NCBI GenBank assembly: GCA_036391875.1
Contig: DASVZA010000039.1
Coordinates: 131,389 to 195,388 of the forward strand
DNA from: Parasulfuritortus sp036391875
GTDB taxonomy: Bacteria; Pseudomonadota; Gammaproteobacteria; Burkholderiales; Thiobacillaceae
Direction: 5' to 3'
DNA: 64,000 nucleotides
The notes under the pieces were generated by a model. The model was given only the letters and a program-made list of their open reading frames with translations, ran no database searches and was not told the origin of the DNA. This document shows positions 42,401 through 54,491 of this stretch, in pieces; the first letter of the stretch is position 1, and each line of letters starts with the position of its first letter. A program made the position numbers and the translations under genes.

Positions 42401-43259
42401 TGTCGAGCGAAACGGCGACATTGGCCAGGCTGACGTCGCCGACCAGCCCGGTGATCCGCCCGCCCTTGAGGTCGGCCCAGAAGCGCAGGTTGCCGATGCT
42501 GCGGCGGACGGCGGATTGCGCCCAGGGGGACCAGGTGTTGAGCGCGGCCGAGGATGTGCCGTCGGACCGGACATAGATCTGGCCATGCCAGGTCGACAGG
42601 TCGTGCACGGAGGCGCCGCTCAGGTTGCCCCGGATGTCGAGGTTCTTTGCGGCCTCGGCCGGCGGCATCGCGGTCAGGCCGAAACGGTGCCGGTTGAAGC
42701 CGTTCTTTAGCACCAGGTCGACGTGCTGCAGCGCCAGCGGCGGCGCGTTCAGGGTTTCGTCGGTCCAGACGACGCTGCCTTCGGTCACGGTGACGGTCCG
42801 CTGCCGGATCAGCCAGTCCGGGAATGGGCTGGAAGCCCCGCCTTTGTTGACCGGGATGCCGGCGACGAAGATGGTGCCGCTCTTGTCGCGGCGGATGTCC
42901 AGCTCCGGCTGGTAGATGTTCAGGCTGGACAGATAGGGCTCCATCAGGAACAGGCTGAACCAGGAGACCGTGGCGTCGACCCGTTCGAGCCGCAACGGCG
43001 TCGTGCGGTTGGGAGCCAACAGGGTGACGTCGCGCAGACTGAAGCGGGGGTCGATGTGCCACCAGTCGGCCTCGATATCGGCGACCTTGACCGGCATGCC
43101 GACCGCCCGGCTGGCCTCGGTCTCGAGCAGGCCTTTGTACTGGTTGATGTTGGGCATCACCACCAGGCGCAAGGCGAGCGCGGCGGCGGACAACAGGATG
43201 ACCACGCCTCCGACCAGATAGACGGCGTAATGGGCGAGGCGGCGGAAAAAAATCGTCAT
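39474..43259 (-). CDS. yhdP: YhdP family AsmA-like envelope protein
   Basis: A 1261-residue inner-membrane-anchored protein. One membrane segment at about 12-34 is followed by a very long beta-rich periplasmic part with the AsmA-like/DUF3971 pattern and a C-terminal TIGR02099-type end (LLGGPVVGVGALVATKILKDPF, YLVTGTWDNPVV). In E. coli YhdP acts with TamB and YdbH in moving phospholipids to the outer membrane. Length is normal. It is first gene of the yhdP-nitrilase-tldD unit. Confidence 0.94.
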   Translation of the reverse strand: MTIFFRRLAHYAVYLVGGVVILLSAAALALRLVVMPNINQYKGLLETEASRAVGMPVKVADIEADWWHIDPRFSLRDVTLLAPNRTTPLRLERVDATVSWFSLFLMEPYLSSLNIYQPELDIRRDKSGTIFVAGIPVNKGGASSPFPDWLIRQRTVTVTEGSVVWTDETLNAPPLALQHVDLVLKNGFNRHRFGLTAMPPAEAAKNLDIRGNLSGASVHDLSTWHGQIYVRSDGTSSAALNTWSPWAQSAVRRSIGNLRFWADLKGGRITGLVGDVSLANVAVSLDKDLPDMTFDHISGRLGWQRQGEEQTYYVQKLRFVTPEGRTAEPADVKISFTPSPAGKIESARIQADRLRLEALTALSGAVPLPRQVHDWITAFNPHGFIEHIDFNWLGRERFELQTRFRDAGMSPTRNLPGFTGLNGEIRADEYRGTAKLSSDALHLSYDKVFRQALNFRKLAADLSWTSLTPNGYRFSLDHCELANPDLDGTAQGSLTWRPGSAPVADIQAHLSRGNGDAVWRYLPRQTADDAYDWVKQSIVGGVSPDTRLTLRGPLDKFPFDKGGGEFLVAVRIQGGVLAYAPDWPKITGVDGLLTFKDKSMTIAADSGDILGVRLSAVRGTIPDLMYTRDQMLNLTGEAAGPTDAFLEFIRQSPINEHMGRFTEAMKASGNGKLSLQLNMPLSHVADTRIAGRLALKDNRIQLNDQLPPLTRVDGALRFTDTQVKGEGLTAALFDQPIAIGLNSEPGGRVHANVSGTLSAAALARWLPDALDRRITGSTPIQADISIHQRSSTLKLTSLLTGLAIDLPEPLGKKADQNVPLALTLQDRGDAPPPITFQYGTVLAGYLVPDSLEHMRLALMLGGAPAPVPQDEGITVQGTLRRFDFDTWRKLDLGSSTGNGPPVRSVNLTFNELKAYDRLFHDINVQAQPDQRAWRLRLNGREVKGDIVYGPQAGTPGNSLTGRLQKLDLPKSAATTADQGEISPDDLPKEIDLSVQSLAYDKRSLGALALKLTSMHDGLAINQLTLDAPEGHLESSGWLSASPLRHTRLNLQLHSANLGQLMRRLGYQEAIKGGDLSVQGTLGWLGRPEDFAKERLGGKLQVDLTNGRFTQLDPGAAKLLGILSLQALPRRITLDFRDIFSEGFAFDSIKGDVLLDRGVGYLPDLFIQGPAAQIHMKGQIDLAKESQILRLHIQPRLDEGVAVAGALLGGPVVGVGALVATKILKDPFAQAASFEYLVTGTWDNPVVAKLSKPVAEKAEPRN

Positions 43260-43363
43260 GGTGGGCCAGGGCCCTGCAAACCGGTAATTGAATCAACTGC
43301 GCCACAATGCCATGCCGCAGGTCGGAAATAAAGGGAAGAACAGACTAGGGACGGTCTTGGACG

Positions 43364-44382
43364 CTACGGATGTGGGACCGCTGCCGACCGGGATAGTTCT
43401 GCCGCGATCGCCGCCGGGTCCGGGGCCGCGAAATCGTCCCGGTTGAAGGCGGTGACGCCGCCCGCCATCTCGTACCAGGCGTGGCTGCCGAGGAAGCGGC
43501 GCGGCAGGCAGTAGAGCCGGCCCGGCGCATAGACCAGGTTGTAGGCGGTGTCGGCGCTGTGCAGGTCGTCCAGGAACAGCCAGGCGTCGAGCGCCGAGTC
43601 GAACACGTGGCAGGTGGCCGGGTACGCCTCCGCGCCGTCGTTGTGTCGCCAGCGGCCGTCCTGCAGCGGCAGGCCATCCGCGCGGACGAACAGCTGGAAA
43701 TGCAGGTGGTTGACCGAGGCCTGGGCGCCGTAGCTGTTGTAGGCGATGCCCAGGCCGGGCAGCGTCGGGGCCAGGTCGGCCGCCAGGTGCCAGACCGCAT
43801 GGTGCCATTCCTGGCTCAGCATCTGCGGCAGGCCGCGTTCCGGGTCGGGCACCAGCAGGCCGTGCAGATGGGCGAAGGGGAACTTGTTGTAGAGCAGGCG
43901 GAAGGCATGGCTGCGCAGCGTGCCCTGCCACAGGATTTCGGGCCGCAGGAAGGGCTTGTTGAACTGGAAGCCGGCCGGGTTGAAGGCGGGCGGCGTCACC
44001 GTCTCCACCTTCTGGCCGCTGGCCCTGGCCGGACGCAGGGCGCGCAGCGGGTTGTACTGCAGTTCCCAGGGGCCGGCCCGGCGGAATTCGGTCGGCGTGA
44101 TCGCGGCGAAGCCCATGGCCATCAGCTTGAGGAAGACCACCAGGTCGTCCTCGGGGTAATCCAGTTTCCGGCCCGAGCGGAGGGCGGCGGCGACTTCGTC
44201 GGACAGTTCGGCGAAGCGTCGCTCCAGGCGGCCGCGCAGCACGGGCCAGATGTCCGCGTCGAAGCTGGCGTTGGCCAGGACCAGGATGAAGGTGCCCAGG
44301 CCGGGTTCGGCCAGTTGCCGGTCCAGGCCGGCGACGAAGGCGTCGCGGAAAGCCTGCGGCGAGGCGAACAGATCCGGCAGGC

Positions 44383-44386
<4 letters not shown>
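43364..44386 (-). CDS. HIT/GalT-superfamily protein with HxHxQ motif, unknown substrate
   Basis: A 340-residue protein with H227-L-H229-F-Q231 inside ASVNHLHFQLFVR. This matches the HIT superfamily branch of nucleotide phosphorylases and transferases such as plant GDP-L-galactose phosphorylase and Ap4A phosphorylase. Other supporting segments are LLYNKFPFAHLHGLLVP, which has a second HLH, and LGIAYNSYGAQASVNH. There is no signal peptide or membrane segment. The ATG overlaps the metH stop (ATGA), so the two are translationally coupled. The substrate cannot be named from the sequence; nucleotide phosphorolysis or transfer is likely. Confidence 0.7.
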
Positions 44387-48054
<3,668 letters not shown>

Positions 48055-48164
48055 GGAATGTCGGGTGGCGATAAAAGAGGCGGAATTGTACACGCAGTGC
48101 GGCGTCGCCTCGTAGCTAAGCCCCTGTTGTGGTTCGGGTTTGCGGGATGGCGGCCGGGTCGAAG

Positions 48165-48235
48165 TAACGGGGATGGTTATAAATAGAATAAATTTCTATA
48201 TATATAAGTAATACAAATAGAATGGCCTCGTGTCC
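48165..48235. promoter_or_regulatory. AT-rich island between metH and rhodanese genes
   Basis: About 70 bases of strongly AT-rich sequence (TATAAATAGAATAAATTTC, TATATATATAAG) in otherwise GC-rich surroundings, within a 293-base divergent gap. Several -10-like hexamers occur on both strands, so it probably holds promoters for the rightward rhodanese gene and possibly metH. The rest of the gap shows no gene. Confidence 0.5.
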
Positions 48236-48347
48236 CGAAACAACATGAACAACAAGATGTATTCGCTTCGATTCAGTCCGTTCTCCCGATGTCGATGTCG
48301 CCGTCCGCAGCGCACCGTCCAGCCATTCGTTTTTCGAGGAGAACATC

Positions 48348-48734
48348 ATGCAACACCTGACCCCGAAGGAAACCTTCGAGTTTTTGAATGACAACCCGGA
48401 TGCCGTCTTCATCGATTGCCGCTCGGAATGGGAATTCCTGTTCGTCGGCCACGCCAAGGACAGCCTGCTGATCCCTTGGTACGAGGGCGAGAACTGGGAC
48501 CTCAATCCGCGCTTCCTGGGCGAAGTGCGGGCGGCCGCCTCGCACCACCGGCCGGTGATGCTGATCTGCCGCTCGGGCAATCGCTCCAAGGAGGCCGGCG
48601 AGTTCCTGGAGCAGAACGGCTTCACCGACGTCTACAACGTCCGGTTCGGCTTCGAGGGCGAGTTGGACGAGCATCACCACCGTTCGACGATCAACGGCTG
48701 GCGCTTCGACGGCCTGCCCTGGGAGCAGTGCTGA
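48348..48734 (+). CDS. Rhodanese-like sulfurtransferase
   Basis: A 128-residue single-domain rhodanese. The active loop is LICRSGNRSKEAGEFL with the persulfide-carrying Cys in ICRSGNRS; the start FIDCRSEWEFLFVGH and the C-terminal GFEGELDEHHHRSTINGW are also typical. It transfers sulfane sulfur in the cytoplasm; there is no signal peptide. A GAGGAG site lies seven bases before the ATG. It stands alone in a long AT-rich gap. Confidence 0.92.
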   Translation: MQHLTPKETFEFLNDNPDAVFIDCRSEWEFLFVGHAKDSLLIPWYEGENWDLNPRFLGEVRAAASHHRPVMLICRSGNRSKEAGEFLEQNGFTDVYNVRFGFEGELDEHHHRSTINGWRFDGLPWEQC

Positions 48735-48750
48735 CCGGCTGAAGTGCGGT

Positions 48751-48776
48751 CGACGAATCAGGGTTCCGATTCGTCG
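48751..48776. terminator. Hairpin between convergent rhodanese and cyclase genes
   Basis: A perfect nine-base stem (CGACGAATC with GATTCGTCG) with an eight-base loop that overlaps the stop codon of the leftward cyclase. It lacks a T-run, so a weak bidirectional terminator is only possible. Confidence 0.4.
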
Positions 48777-50068
48777 GCCGCGCAGCGCACTCGGTTGCGG
48801 CCGGCTCGCTTGGCCAGGTACATGGTCTCGTCGGCACGGCGCATGAGGCTTTCGTAACTCGTCCCGTGTTCGGGGAAGAGTGCGATGCCGGCGCTGGCGC
48901 CGATGACGTGCTCGCCTGCGGCCGAGGCGATCGGGCGGCGGATCGCGGCGAGGACCTTTTCCGCCACCTGGATCGCCGTCTCCCGCTCGGTCAGGTCCTG
49001 GATCAGCAGCACGAATTCGTCGCCGCCGACCCGCGCCGTGGTGTCCCCTTCCCGAGTGCATTCGCGCAGGCGCTTGGCCACCACCTTGAGCACTTCATCG
49101 CCGACCATGTGGCCGAAGGTGTCGTTGACCGTCTTGAAGCCGTCCAGATCGACGTAGACCAGGGCCAGGCCGATCTTGCGGCGCCCCGCCTCGGCGATGG
49201 CCTGGCGGGCGCGGTCGGCTAGCAGCAGGCGGTTGGGCAGGCCGGTGCCGATGTCGTGCAGGGCGAGTTCGGTCACCCGCTTCTCGGCCAGTTTCTGGGC
49301 GGTGACGTCGGAGAAGGCGATGAGCCCGGCCCGGCGGCCCTCCCAGGTGATGGTCGAGGCGTGCACGCGCCAGTGGCGGTGCGAGCCGTCCTTGCGGATC
49401 ATGCGCAGGTCATAGCGGGCAGGGGCATTGTTGCCCTGCATGCGGAGGCGGTGATATTCCGCCAGCCGTTCACGGTCGGCTTCCGCGACCAGGGGCAGGA
49501 AGGGGCGGCCGATCAATTCGGCCTGATCGTAACCGATCAGTTCGCAGCAGGCCGGGTTGGCGAAATGGATGATGCCGTCCTGGGCGATCATGACGCCGAG
49601 CGGCAGGTTTTCGATGAAGCCCCGATAGAGCGATTCCGATTCGCGCAGGTCGGCCTCGCCGCGCTGCAATTCGGTGATGTCCCGGCCCACGATCAGCAGA
49701 AAAGGGCCGCCGGGCCCTTCGATCCTGGTCGCCCCGATCAGCAGGCGCACCGACTTGCCGTCCTTGGCCCGGAAACCGGCCTCGCTGTCCATGGCGTAGC
49801 CCTGCCTTTGGATTTGTTCGGTCAGCGGGGTGCGGTCGCGAGCCTCGTCTTCCCAGATGCCGAGTTCCTGCGCCGTCCGACCGATCACCTCTTCCCGCCG
49901 GTAGCCGAACAGTTCCAGGAATGCCCGGTTGACCTCGACGTGCATGCCGTCGGACAGCCGGGAAAGTGCCATCGGCTCCGGGTTGATCTGGAATATCTTG
50001 TTGAGGATGTCGCTATGCAGCATCTCGGCAGAGTCGGAGCACGGGCATGACGCGGATATTACGACCAT
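48758..50068 (-). CDS. PAS-PAS-GGDEF diguanylate cyclase
   Basis: A protein of about 436 residues. Two PAS domains (first near ILNKIFQINPEPMALSR, second near YRGFIENLPLGVMIAQDG) are followed by a GGDEF domain with intact catalytic RVGGDEFVLL. An RxxD inhibitory site (REGD) stands exactly five residues before GGDEF, so it should make c-di-GMP and be product-inhibited. There is no membrane segment. ATGs at 50068 and 50023 are both possible starts, and no ribosome site decides; the PAS homology begins just after the second. It is convergent with the rhodanese gene. Confidence 0.9.
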   Translation of the reverse strand: MVVISASCPCSDSAEMLHSDILNKIFQINPEPMALSRLSDGMHVEVNRAFLELFGYRREEVIGRTAQELGIWEDEARDRTPLTEQIQRQGYAMDSEAGFRAKDGKSVRLLIGATRIEGPGGPFLLIVGRDITELQRGEADLRESESLYRGFIENLPLGVMIAQDGIIHFANPACCELIGYDQAELIGRPFLPLVAEADRERLAEYHRLRMQGNNAPARYDLRMIRKDGSHRHWRVHASTITWEGRRAGLIAFSDVTAQKLAEKRVTELALHDIGTGLPNRLLLADRARQAIAEAGRRKIGLALVYVDLDGFKTVNDTFGHMVGDEVLKVVAKRLRECTREGDTTARVGGDEFVLLIQDLTERETAIQVAEKVLAAIRRPIASAAGEHVIGASAGIALFPEHGTSYESLMRRADETMYLAKRAGRNRVRCAADESEP

Positions 50069-50106
50069 AGCAGGTCCAGGCCTGCCATGGTCGGGCAATG
50101 GCCGTT

Positions 50107-50553
50107 TCAGTGCTTGCCGGTGCTGCCGAACCCCCCCTCGCCGCGCTGGCTGTCGCCGAACTCGTCGACGATCTTGAACTGGGCCTGGACGACCGGGACG
50201 ATGACCATCTGGGCAATGCGCTCGAAGGGCTGGATGGTGAACGCCTCCTGGCCGCGGTTCCAGACCGAGACCATGAGCTGGCCCTGGTAGTCCGAATCGA
50301 TCAGGCCGACCAGGTTGCCCAGCACCACGCCGTGCTTATGGCCCAGCCCGGAACGGGGCAGGATCATCGCCGCGTAGCCGGCATCGGCCAGGTGGATGGC
50401 CAGGCCGGTCGGGATCAGTTGCGTCTCGCCCGGGTTGAGCACGACGGCGGCGTCCAGGCAGGCGCGCAGGTCGAGGCCGGCGCTGCCGGGTGTGGCGTAG
50501 TGGGGGAGCTGGTCGCGGACGCGTTCGTCCAGGATCTTCAGATCGACGTGCAT
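50107..50553 (-). CDS. dut: dUTP diphosphatase
   Basis: A 148-residue trimeric dUTPase that hydrolyses dUTP to dUMP. All five motifs are present: TPGSAGLDLRA, PRSGLGHKHGVVLGN, GLIDSDYQGQL, QPFERIAQMVIVPV and the C-terminal RGEGGFGSTGKH. It lies 36 bases downstream of coaBC, the usual coaBC-dut order. Confidence 0.98.
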   Translation of the reverse strand: MHVDLKILDERVRDQLPHYATPGSAGLDLRACLDAAVVLNPGETQLIPTGLAIHLADAGYAAMILPRSGLGHKHGVVLGNLVGLIDSDYQGQLMVSVWNRGQEAFTIQPFERIAQMVIVPVVQAQFKIVDEFGDSQRGEGGFGSTGKH

Positions 50554-50589
50554 GGTTTCTCCAGTGTGTGCCTGCCCGGGCGGGCAGGG

Positions 50590-51783
50590 TTAGGGGCGTT
50601 TGGCGTTGTACAGCCTGGCGATGTGGGCGATCAGGCGGCGGGCCTGGGTCTGCTTGTCGGTCTTCTCCAGCACGTGCCTGCCGTCGTCGTCGAGCAGGAT
50701 CAGTTCCGTGTCGTCGCTGCCGATGGCGGCGTTGGCGTCGTTGGCGACGATCAGCGGCAGGTGCTTGCGTTTGCGCTTCAGCTCGGCGTACTCCTCCAGG
50801 TTCTCGCTCTCGGCGGCGAAGCCGACGCAGAACGGCGCGGTCTCCTGGCGGGTGACGTTGGCCAGGATGTCCGGGTTGGGTGCCAGTTCCAGGGTGAGGA
50901 TGTGGGCGTCCTTCTTGATCTTGTTCTCGGACGGGTTGAGCACGTAGTAGTCGGCCACCGCGGCCACCGAGATGAAGATGTCGGCGTCGTCGGTGCGGGC
51001 TTCGACCGCTTCCAGCATCTGCTGGGCGCTGGTCACGGCCACGATTTCCGCGGCGGCGGGCGGACGCAGGCCAGTCGGCCCGGAGACCAGGGTGACCTCG
51101 GCGCCGGCCTCGATCGCGGCGCGGGCCACGGCATAGCCCATCTTGCCGGAGGAGCGGTTGGTGATGCCGCGCACCGCGTCGATCGCCTCGTAGGTCGGGC
51201 CGGCGGTGATCAGCACCCGCAGCCCGCGCAGGTTCTTGGGCTGGACGTAGGCCTCCACTGCCTCGACGATATCCTCCGGTTCCAGCATTCGGCCCAAGCC
51301 GGTCTCGCCGCAGGCCTGCTCGCCCGAGGCCGGGCCGAGCAGGGCGACGCCGTCGTCGGCCAGCAGCTCGACGTTGCGCCGGGTAGCCGGGTTTTCCCAC
51401 ATCTGCCGGTTCATGGCCGGCGCCGCCAGCAAGGGGCAGTCGCGCGCCAGGCAGAGGGTCGACAAGAGATCGTCGGCCTGGCCCTGGGCCAGGCGGGCCA
51501 GGAAGTCGGCCGAGGCCGGGGCGACCAGGATCAGGTCGGCGTTGCGGGACAGGTCGATGTGGGCCATGCCGTTGGCCATCCGCGCGTCCCACAGGTCGCT
51601 GTAGACCGACCGGCCGGTGATGGCCTGGAAGGTCGCGGCGCCTACGAAATGGCCGGCGGCGGCGGTCATCACCACCTGCACCTCCACGCCGCGTTTCACC
51701 AGCAGGCGGGCCAGTTCGGCCGCCTTGTAGGCCGCCACGCCGCCGGTGACACCCAGGATGATGCGTTTGAGCGAGGTTTCCAT
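50590..51783 (-). CDS. coaBC: Bifunctional phosphopantothenoylcysteine decarboxylase / phosphopantothenate-cysteine ligase
   Basis: A 397-residue fused enzyme of coenzyme A synthesis. The CoaC domain has LGVTGGVAAYKAAELARLL, the FMN-binding PASADFLARLAQG and active-site region APAMNRQMW. The CoaB domain starts about residue 185 with VLITAGPTYEAIDAVRGITN and includes SSGKMGYAVA and AAVADYYV. It is leftward with dut downstream and divergent from radC. Confidence 0.97.
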   Translation of the reverse strand: METSLKRIILGVTGGVAAYKAAELARLLVKRGVEVQVVMTAAAGHFVGAATFQAITGRSVYSDLWDARMANGMAHIDLSRNADLILVAPASADFLARLAQGQADDLLSTLCLARDCPLLAAPAMNRQMWENPATRRNVELLADDGVALLGPASGEQACGETGLGRMLEPEDIVEAVEAYVQPKNLRGLRVLITAGPTYEAIDAVRGITNRSSGKMGYAVARAAIEAGAEVTLVSGPTGLRPPAAAEIVAVTSAQQMLEAVEARTDDADIFISVAAVADYYVLNPSENKIKKDAHILTLELAPNPDILANVTRQETAPFCVGFAAESENLEEYAELKRKRKHLPLIVANDANAAIGSDDTELILLDDDGRHVLEKTDKQTQARRLIAHIARLYNAKRP

Positions 51784-51886
51784 CGATTGGCCCGGTTGAT
51801 AATGGGGGCTACATTCTACGATCTACTCTATAGTCATTGACAGGCCGGCGATGCGGCCGCAAAAACAAGACTTGAAGGGGATGGTC

Positions 51887-52561
51887 ATGGCGATAACCGA
51901 TTGGCCGGCCGGCGAGCGGCCGCGCGAACGTTTGCTCAATGAGGGTGCAAGCGCCCTGTCCGACGCCGAACTGCTGGCGATCTTCCTGCGGGTGGGCGTG
52001 CGCGGCAAAAGCGCCGTGGACCTCGCCCGCGAGCTGATCGGCCACTTCGGCAGCCTGAACCGGCTGTTCTCGGCCAGCCGGATGGAATGCACCAAGGTCA
52101 GCGGCCTGGGCGATGCCAAGTATGCCCAGTTGCAGGCCGTGCTGGAGATGAGCCGCCGGGCGCTGGCCGAGGCCATGCGGGAGCGGGATGCGCTGTCCTC
52201 GCCGGCCGCGGTGCGCGACTATCTGAGGCTCAGGCTGGCCGCGCTGCCGCACGAGGTCTTCCTGGTCGTGTTTCTCGACGCCCAGAACCGGGTGCTGGAC
52301 GCGGAGGAACTGTTCCGCGGCTCTCTGACCCAGACCAGCGTCTATCCCCGCGAGGTGGTGAAGCGGGCCCTGGCCCACAACGCGGCCGGCGTGATCCTGG
52401 CCCACAATCATCCTTCCGGCGTCGCCGAGCCCTCGCAGGCCGACCGCTGGTTGACGGAGCAGTTGAGGACTGCGCTCGTCCTGGTCGAGGTCAAGGTGCT
52501 CGACCACTTCGTCGTGGCCGGCGCTCAGGCCTTGTCGTTTGCCGAGCGCGGCTGGCTCTGA
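51887..52561 (+). CDS. radC: RadC family JAMM-domain protein
   Basis: A 224-residue protein with an N-terminal helix-hairpin-helix-like part and a C-terminal JAMM/MPN+ domain; zinc motif H173-N-H175-PSG...D186 (HNHPSGVAEPSQAD). Despite the old name, a role in repair is not established. The ATG at 51887 is preferred because GAAGGGG lies six bases upstream and it gives the E. coli-like length. The last 37 bases overlap the convergent N-formylglutamate amidohydrolase-like gene. Confidence 0.93.
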   Translation: MAITDWPAGERPRERLLNEGASALSDAELLAIFLRVGVRGKSAVDLARELIGHFGSLNRLFSASRMECTKVSGLGDAKYAQLQAVLEMSRRALAEAMRERDALSSPAAVRDYLRLRLAALPHEVFLVVFLDAQNRVLDAEELFRGSLTQTSVYPREVVKRALAHNAAGVILAHNHPSGVAEPSQADRWLTEQLRTALVLVEVKVLDHFVVAGAQALSFAERGWL

Positions 52562-53268
52562 GTCGCCGCCAGTGCCCGGCGCAGCGCGGCGATCAGCAGC
52601 CGGCGCAGCCGGCGCCAGTCCTCGCCGTCGCGCGCGACCTGGCACTGGTTGACCTCCAGCTCGACGCCGACATAGGCCGAGTCGGAAAAGCGGCGGCGCA
52701 GGTAGGCGGCGAAGCCGTCGGACGTGCCGCGGTAGGGGTAGTTGCGCCGCACCCGGATGCCCGGCGCCAGTTCGGCGAGCGCCGCCTGCCAGGCCCGGCA
52801 CAGGGCCGACTCGCCGGGACGGCCGGGGTCGTAGAGCAGGCCGACATCGGCGTTCCTGATCTCACCGTCGAGCACGGGCGTGAAGCTGTGCGAGGCGATG
52901 TGCACCACCCGCAGGCCGCGCCCGGCAGCGTCGGCGACCGCGGCTTCGACCTTGCTCCGGTAGGGCAGGTAATGACGTTCGAGGATATCTTTGCGCACGG
53001 CGTCCGGCAGGTCCCGGGTGATTTCGGAATACAGCCTGGGATGGCGGACGGAGCGGTTGAGGTCGATGAGCAGGCGGCTCACGGTGGACTGGAACAACGG
53101 CGCCCGGAGTTCGGCCGCCAGTTCGCGGGCCAGCGTCAGCGCGCCGGGGTCGTGGCCCCGGTGGCTGGCCAACAATGCCGAATGCGCCCGGAACAGGGGG
53201 CGGTAGGCCGGCGGAATCACGTTGCCGCCATGCTCGCAGCTGATCAGGAGGAAGTCGTGTCCGGCCAT
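52525..53268 (-). CDS. N-formylglutamate amidohydrolase-like peptidase
   Basis: A 247-residue zinc hydrolase of the N-formylglutamate amidohydrolase family. Motifs are LLISCEHGGNVIP, LASHRGHDPGA, LIDLNRS, VVHIASHSFTPVLDG, and GVELEVNQ. Classical members hydrolyse N-formylglutamate in histidine degradation; there are no hut genes here. Instead it is last in a four-gene amidoligase cluster, sharing one base with the GCS2-type ligase stop. A role in cleaving or editing a small gamma-glutamyl or similar peptide is inferred from context. It overlaps radC tail-to-tail by 37 bases. Confidence 0.83.
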   Translation of the reverse strand: MAGHDFLLISCEHGGNVIPPAYRPLFRAHSALLASHRGHDPGALTLARELAAELRAPLFQSTVSRLLIDLNRSVRHPRLYSEITRDLPDAVRKDILERHYLPYRSKVEAAVADAAGRGLRVVHIASHSFTPVLDGEIRNADVGLLYDPGRPGESALCRAWQAALAELAPGIRVRRNYPYRGTSDGFAAYLRRRFSDSAYVGVELEVNQCQVARDGEDWRRLRRLLIAALRRALAATQSQPRSANDKA

Positions 53269-54491
53269 CAGTCGAGGCCCGTGAACTGCCGCCCCTCGGC
53301 GAGGCAATCGCACAGGCGGCGATAGACAGCCGCCAGCTTCGCGTGACCGGGGCTCGGCCCTGTGGCTGCGCGGATGCGCCGGGCGAGCGATCCCTGGTCG
53401 AGCATCACGCCGAGTTCCTGGCCGAAGGCCGGCGCGGTGGCTTCGCACAGATGCCGCCACACCTGGCCCGCCGTGCAGGGTTGGCCGGAGAGGCCGAGAA
53501 GGCGGAGGTAGTCCGGGTCGGCGATCTGTGCCCGTTCCCCGTGCCGGATGCAGTCCGCCAGGATGACGGCCAGCGTTTCGGTCGGCATGGCCTGCTGCGA
53601 TTCCAGCGCCGACCAGCGCCGGTCGTACAGCGCGCGCACGGCGGCCACGGTGGCAGCGGCGATCGCCAGGTCGGCGCGTGGGCATTCCTGCATGTCGATG
53701 ACCCGGATCTCCAGGGCATCGCGCTCGAAGCGCGGGATGGCGCCTCGGGCGTTGAGCCATTCGTGGCCGAGCGGGCTGTGCGGGTCGCGGGCGGCAAGTT
53801 CCTCGTACATGGGGGCCAGGACCTGCGCTTCGTAGGCGGCGCGGCCGGTGGTCGTATCCGGGATCAAGCGGCCCATGCTGGCCGGGATGGCGGCCTGATG
53901 GTCGCGGTAGGCGGCCATCCGGGCATCGAGGAAACCGCTCTCCCGGCCGTCGGCGAACGGCGAGCTGGCCGCCAGGGCGGGCAGGATGGGCAGCACCAGG
54001 CGCACTGCGGCGTGCAGGCGGGTGAATTCGGCATCGTCGGCGAAGGGCAGGTTCAGGTGCATGCTCTGCAGGTTGGCGAAGCCGTGCCGGCGGCAGTCGA
54101 ACAGCCGGTCGTAGGCGGCATAGATCTCGGCGGATTCGTGCGGCCAGAGCCGGGTTTCGCGCGCCGGGTCCATCCAGGGGTGCATGCCGCCGGGCATGAG
54201 CCGCGCGCCTTCGGCCACAAGGCGCTGCTCGAGCGCGGCGACCTCCGCCTGGAAGGCGCCGGCCAGCGGTTCGAGCGACGGCCAGGGTTCGGCGTTCTTG
54301 ACCTCCACCAGGTGCAGCGTCAGTTCGTTGGACCAGGCCATGCCGCGCCGCCGGACCTCGCAGGCGGCATGGCCGTCGCCGTCGACCAGCAGGCGGTCGG
54401 CGATCGGCCGCACATCCAGGGTGCCGCGGTCGACGATCATGTATTCCAGTTCGATGCCGTTGGCGGAAAAGGCGGGCCTTGCTGCGCTCAT
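53268..54491 (-). CDS. GCS2-type carboxylate-amine ligase (YbdK/glutamate-cysteine ligase-like)
   Basis: A 407-residue glutamine-synthetase-fold ligase. It begins FSANGIELEYMIVDRGTLDVRPI (in pieces), the family's nucleotide/metal strand, and contains GMHPWMDP, NLQSMHLNLPFADDAEF and FERDALEIRVIDMQE with the acidic metal ligands. Members join amino groups to carboxylates, as in glutamate-cysteine ligase. The substrate here is unknown. The ATG overlaps the ATP-grasp stop by four bases (ATGA) and the stop overlaps the next start. Confidence 0.85.
   Translation of the reverse strand: MSAARPAFSANGIELEYMIVDRGTLDVRPIADRLLVDGDGHAACEVRRRGMAWSNELTLHLVEVKNAEPWPSLEPLAGAFQAEVAALEQRLVAEGARLMPGGMHPWMDPARETRLWPHESAEIYAAYDRLFDCRRHGFANLQSMHLNLPFADDAEFTRLHAAVRLVLPILPALAASSPFADGRESGFLDARMAAYRDHQAAIPASMGRLIPDTTTGRAAYEAQVLAPMYEELAARDPHSPLGHEWLNARGAIPRFERDALEIRVIDMQECPRADLAIAAATVAAVRALYDRRWSALESQQAMPTETLAVILADCIRHGERAQIADPDYLRLLGLSGQPCTAGQVWRHLCEATAPAFGQELGVMLDQGSLARRIRAATGPSPGHAKLAAVYRRLCDCLAEGRQFTGLD

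Noticed and set aside
39687..42710. 1007-codon open frame antisense to yhdP
   Set aside because: Shadow frame of a long GC-rich gene; composition is biased and the sense protein is well known.
48055..48130. SAH or cobalamin riboswitch upstream of metH
   Set aside because: A CGAGGCG-like stretch is present, but the remaining conserved elements of either riboswitch class were not found.
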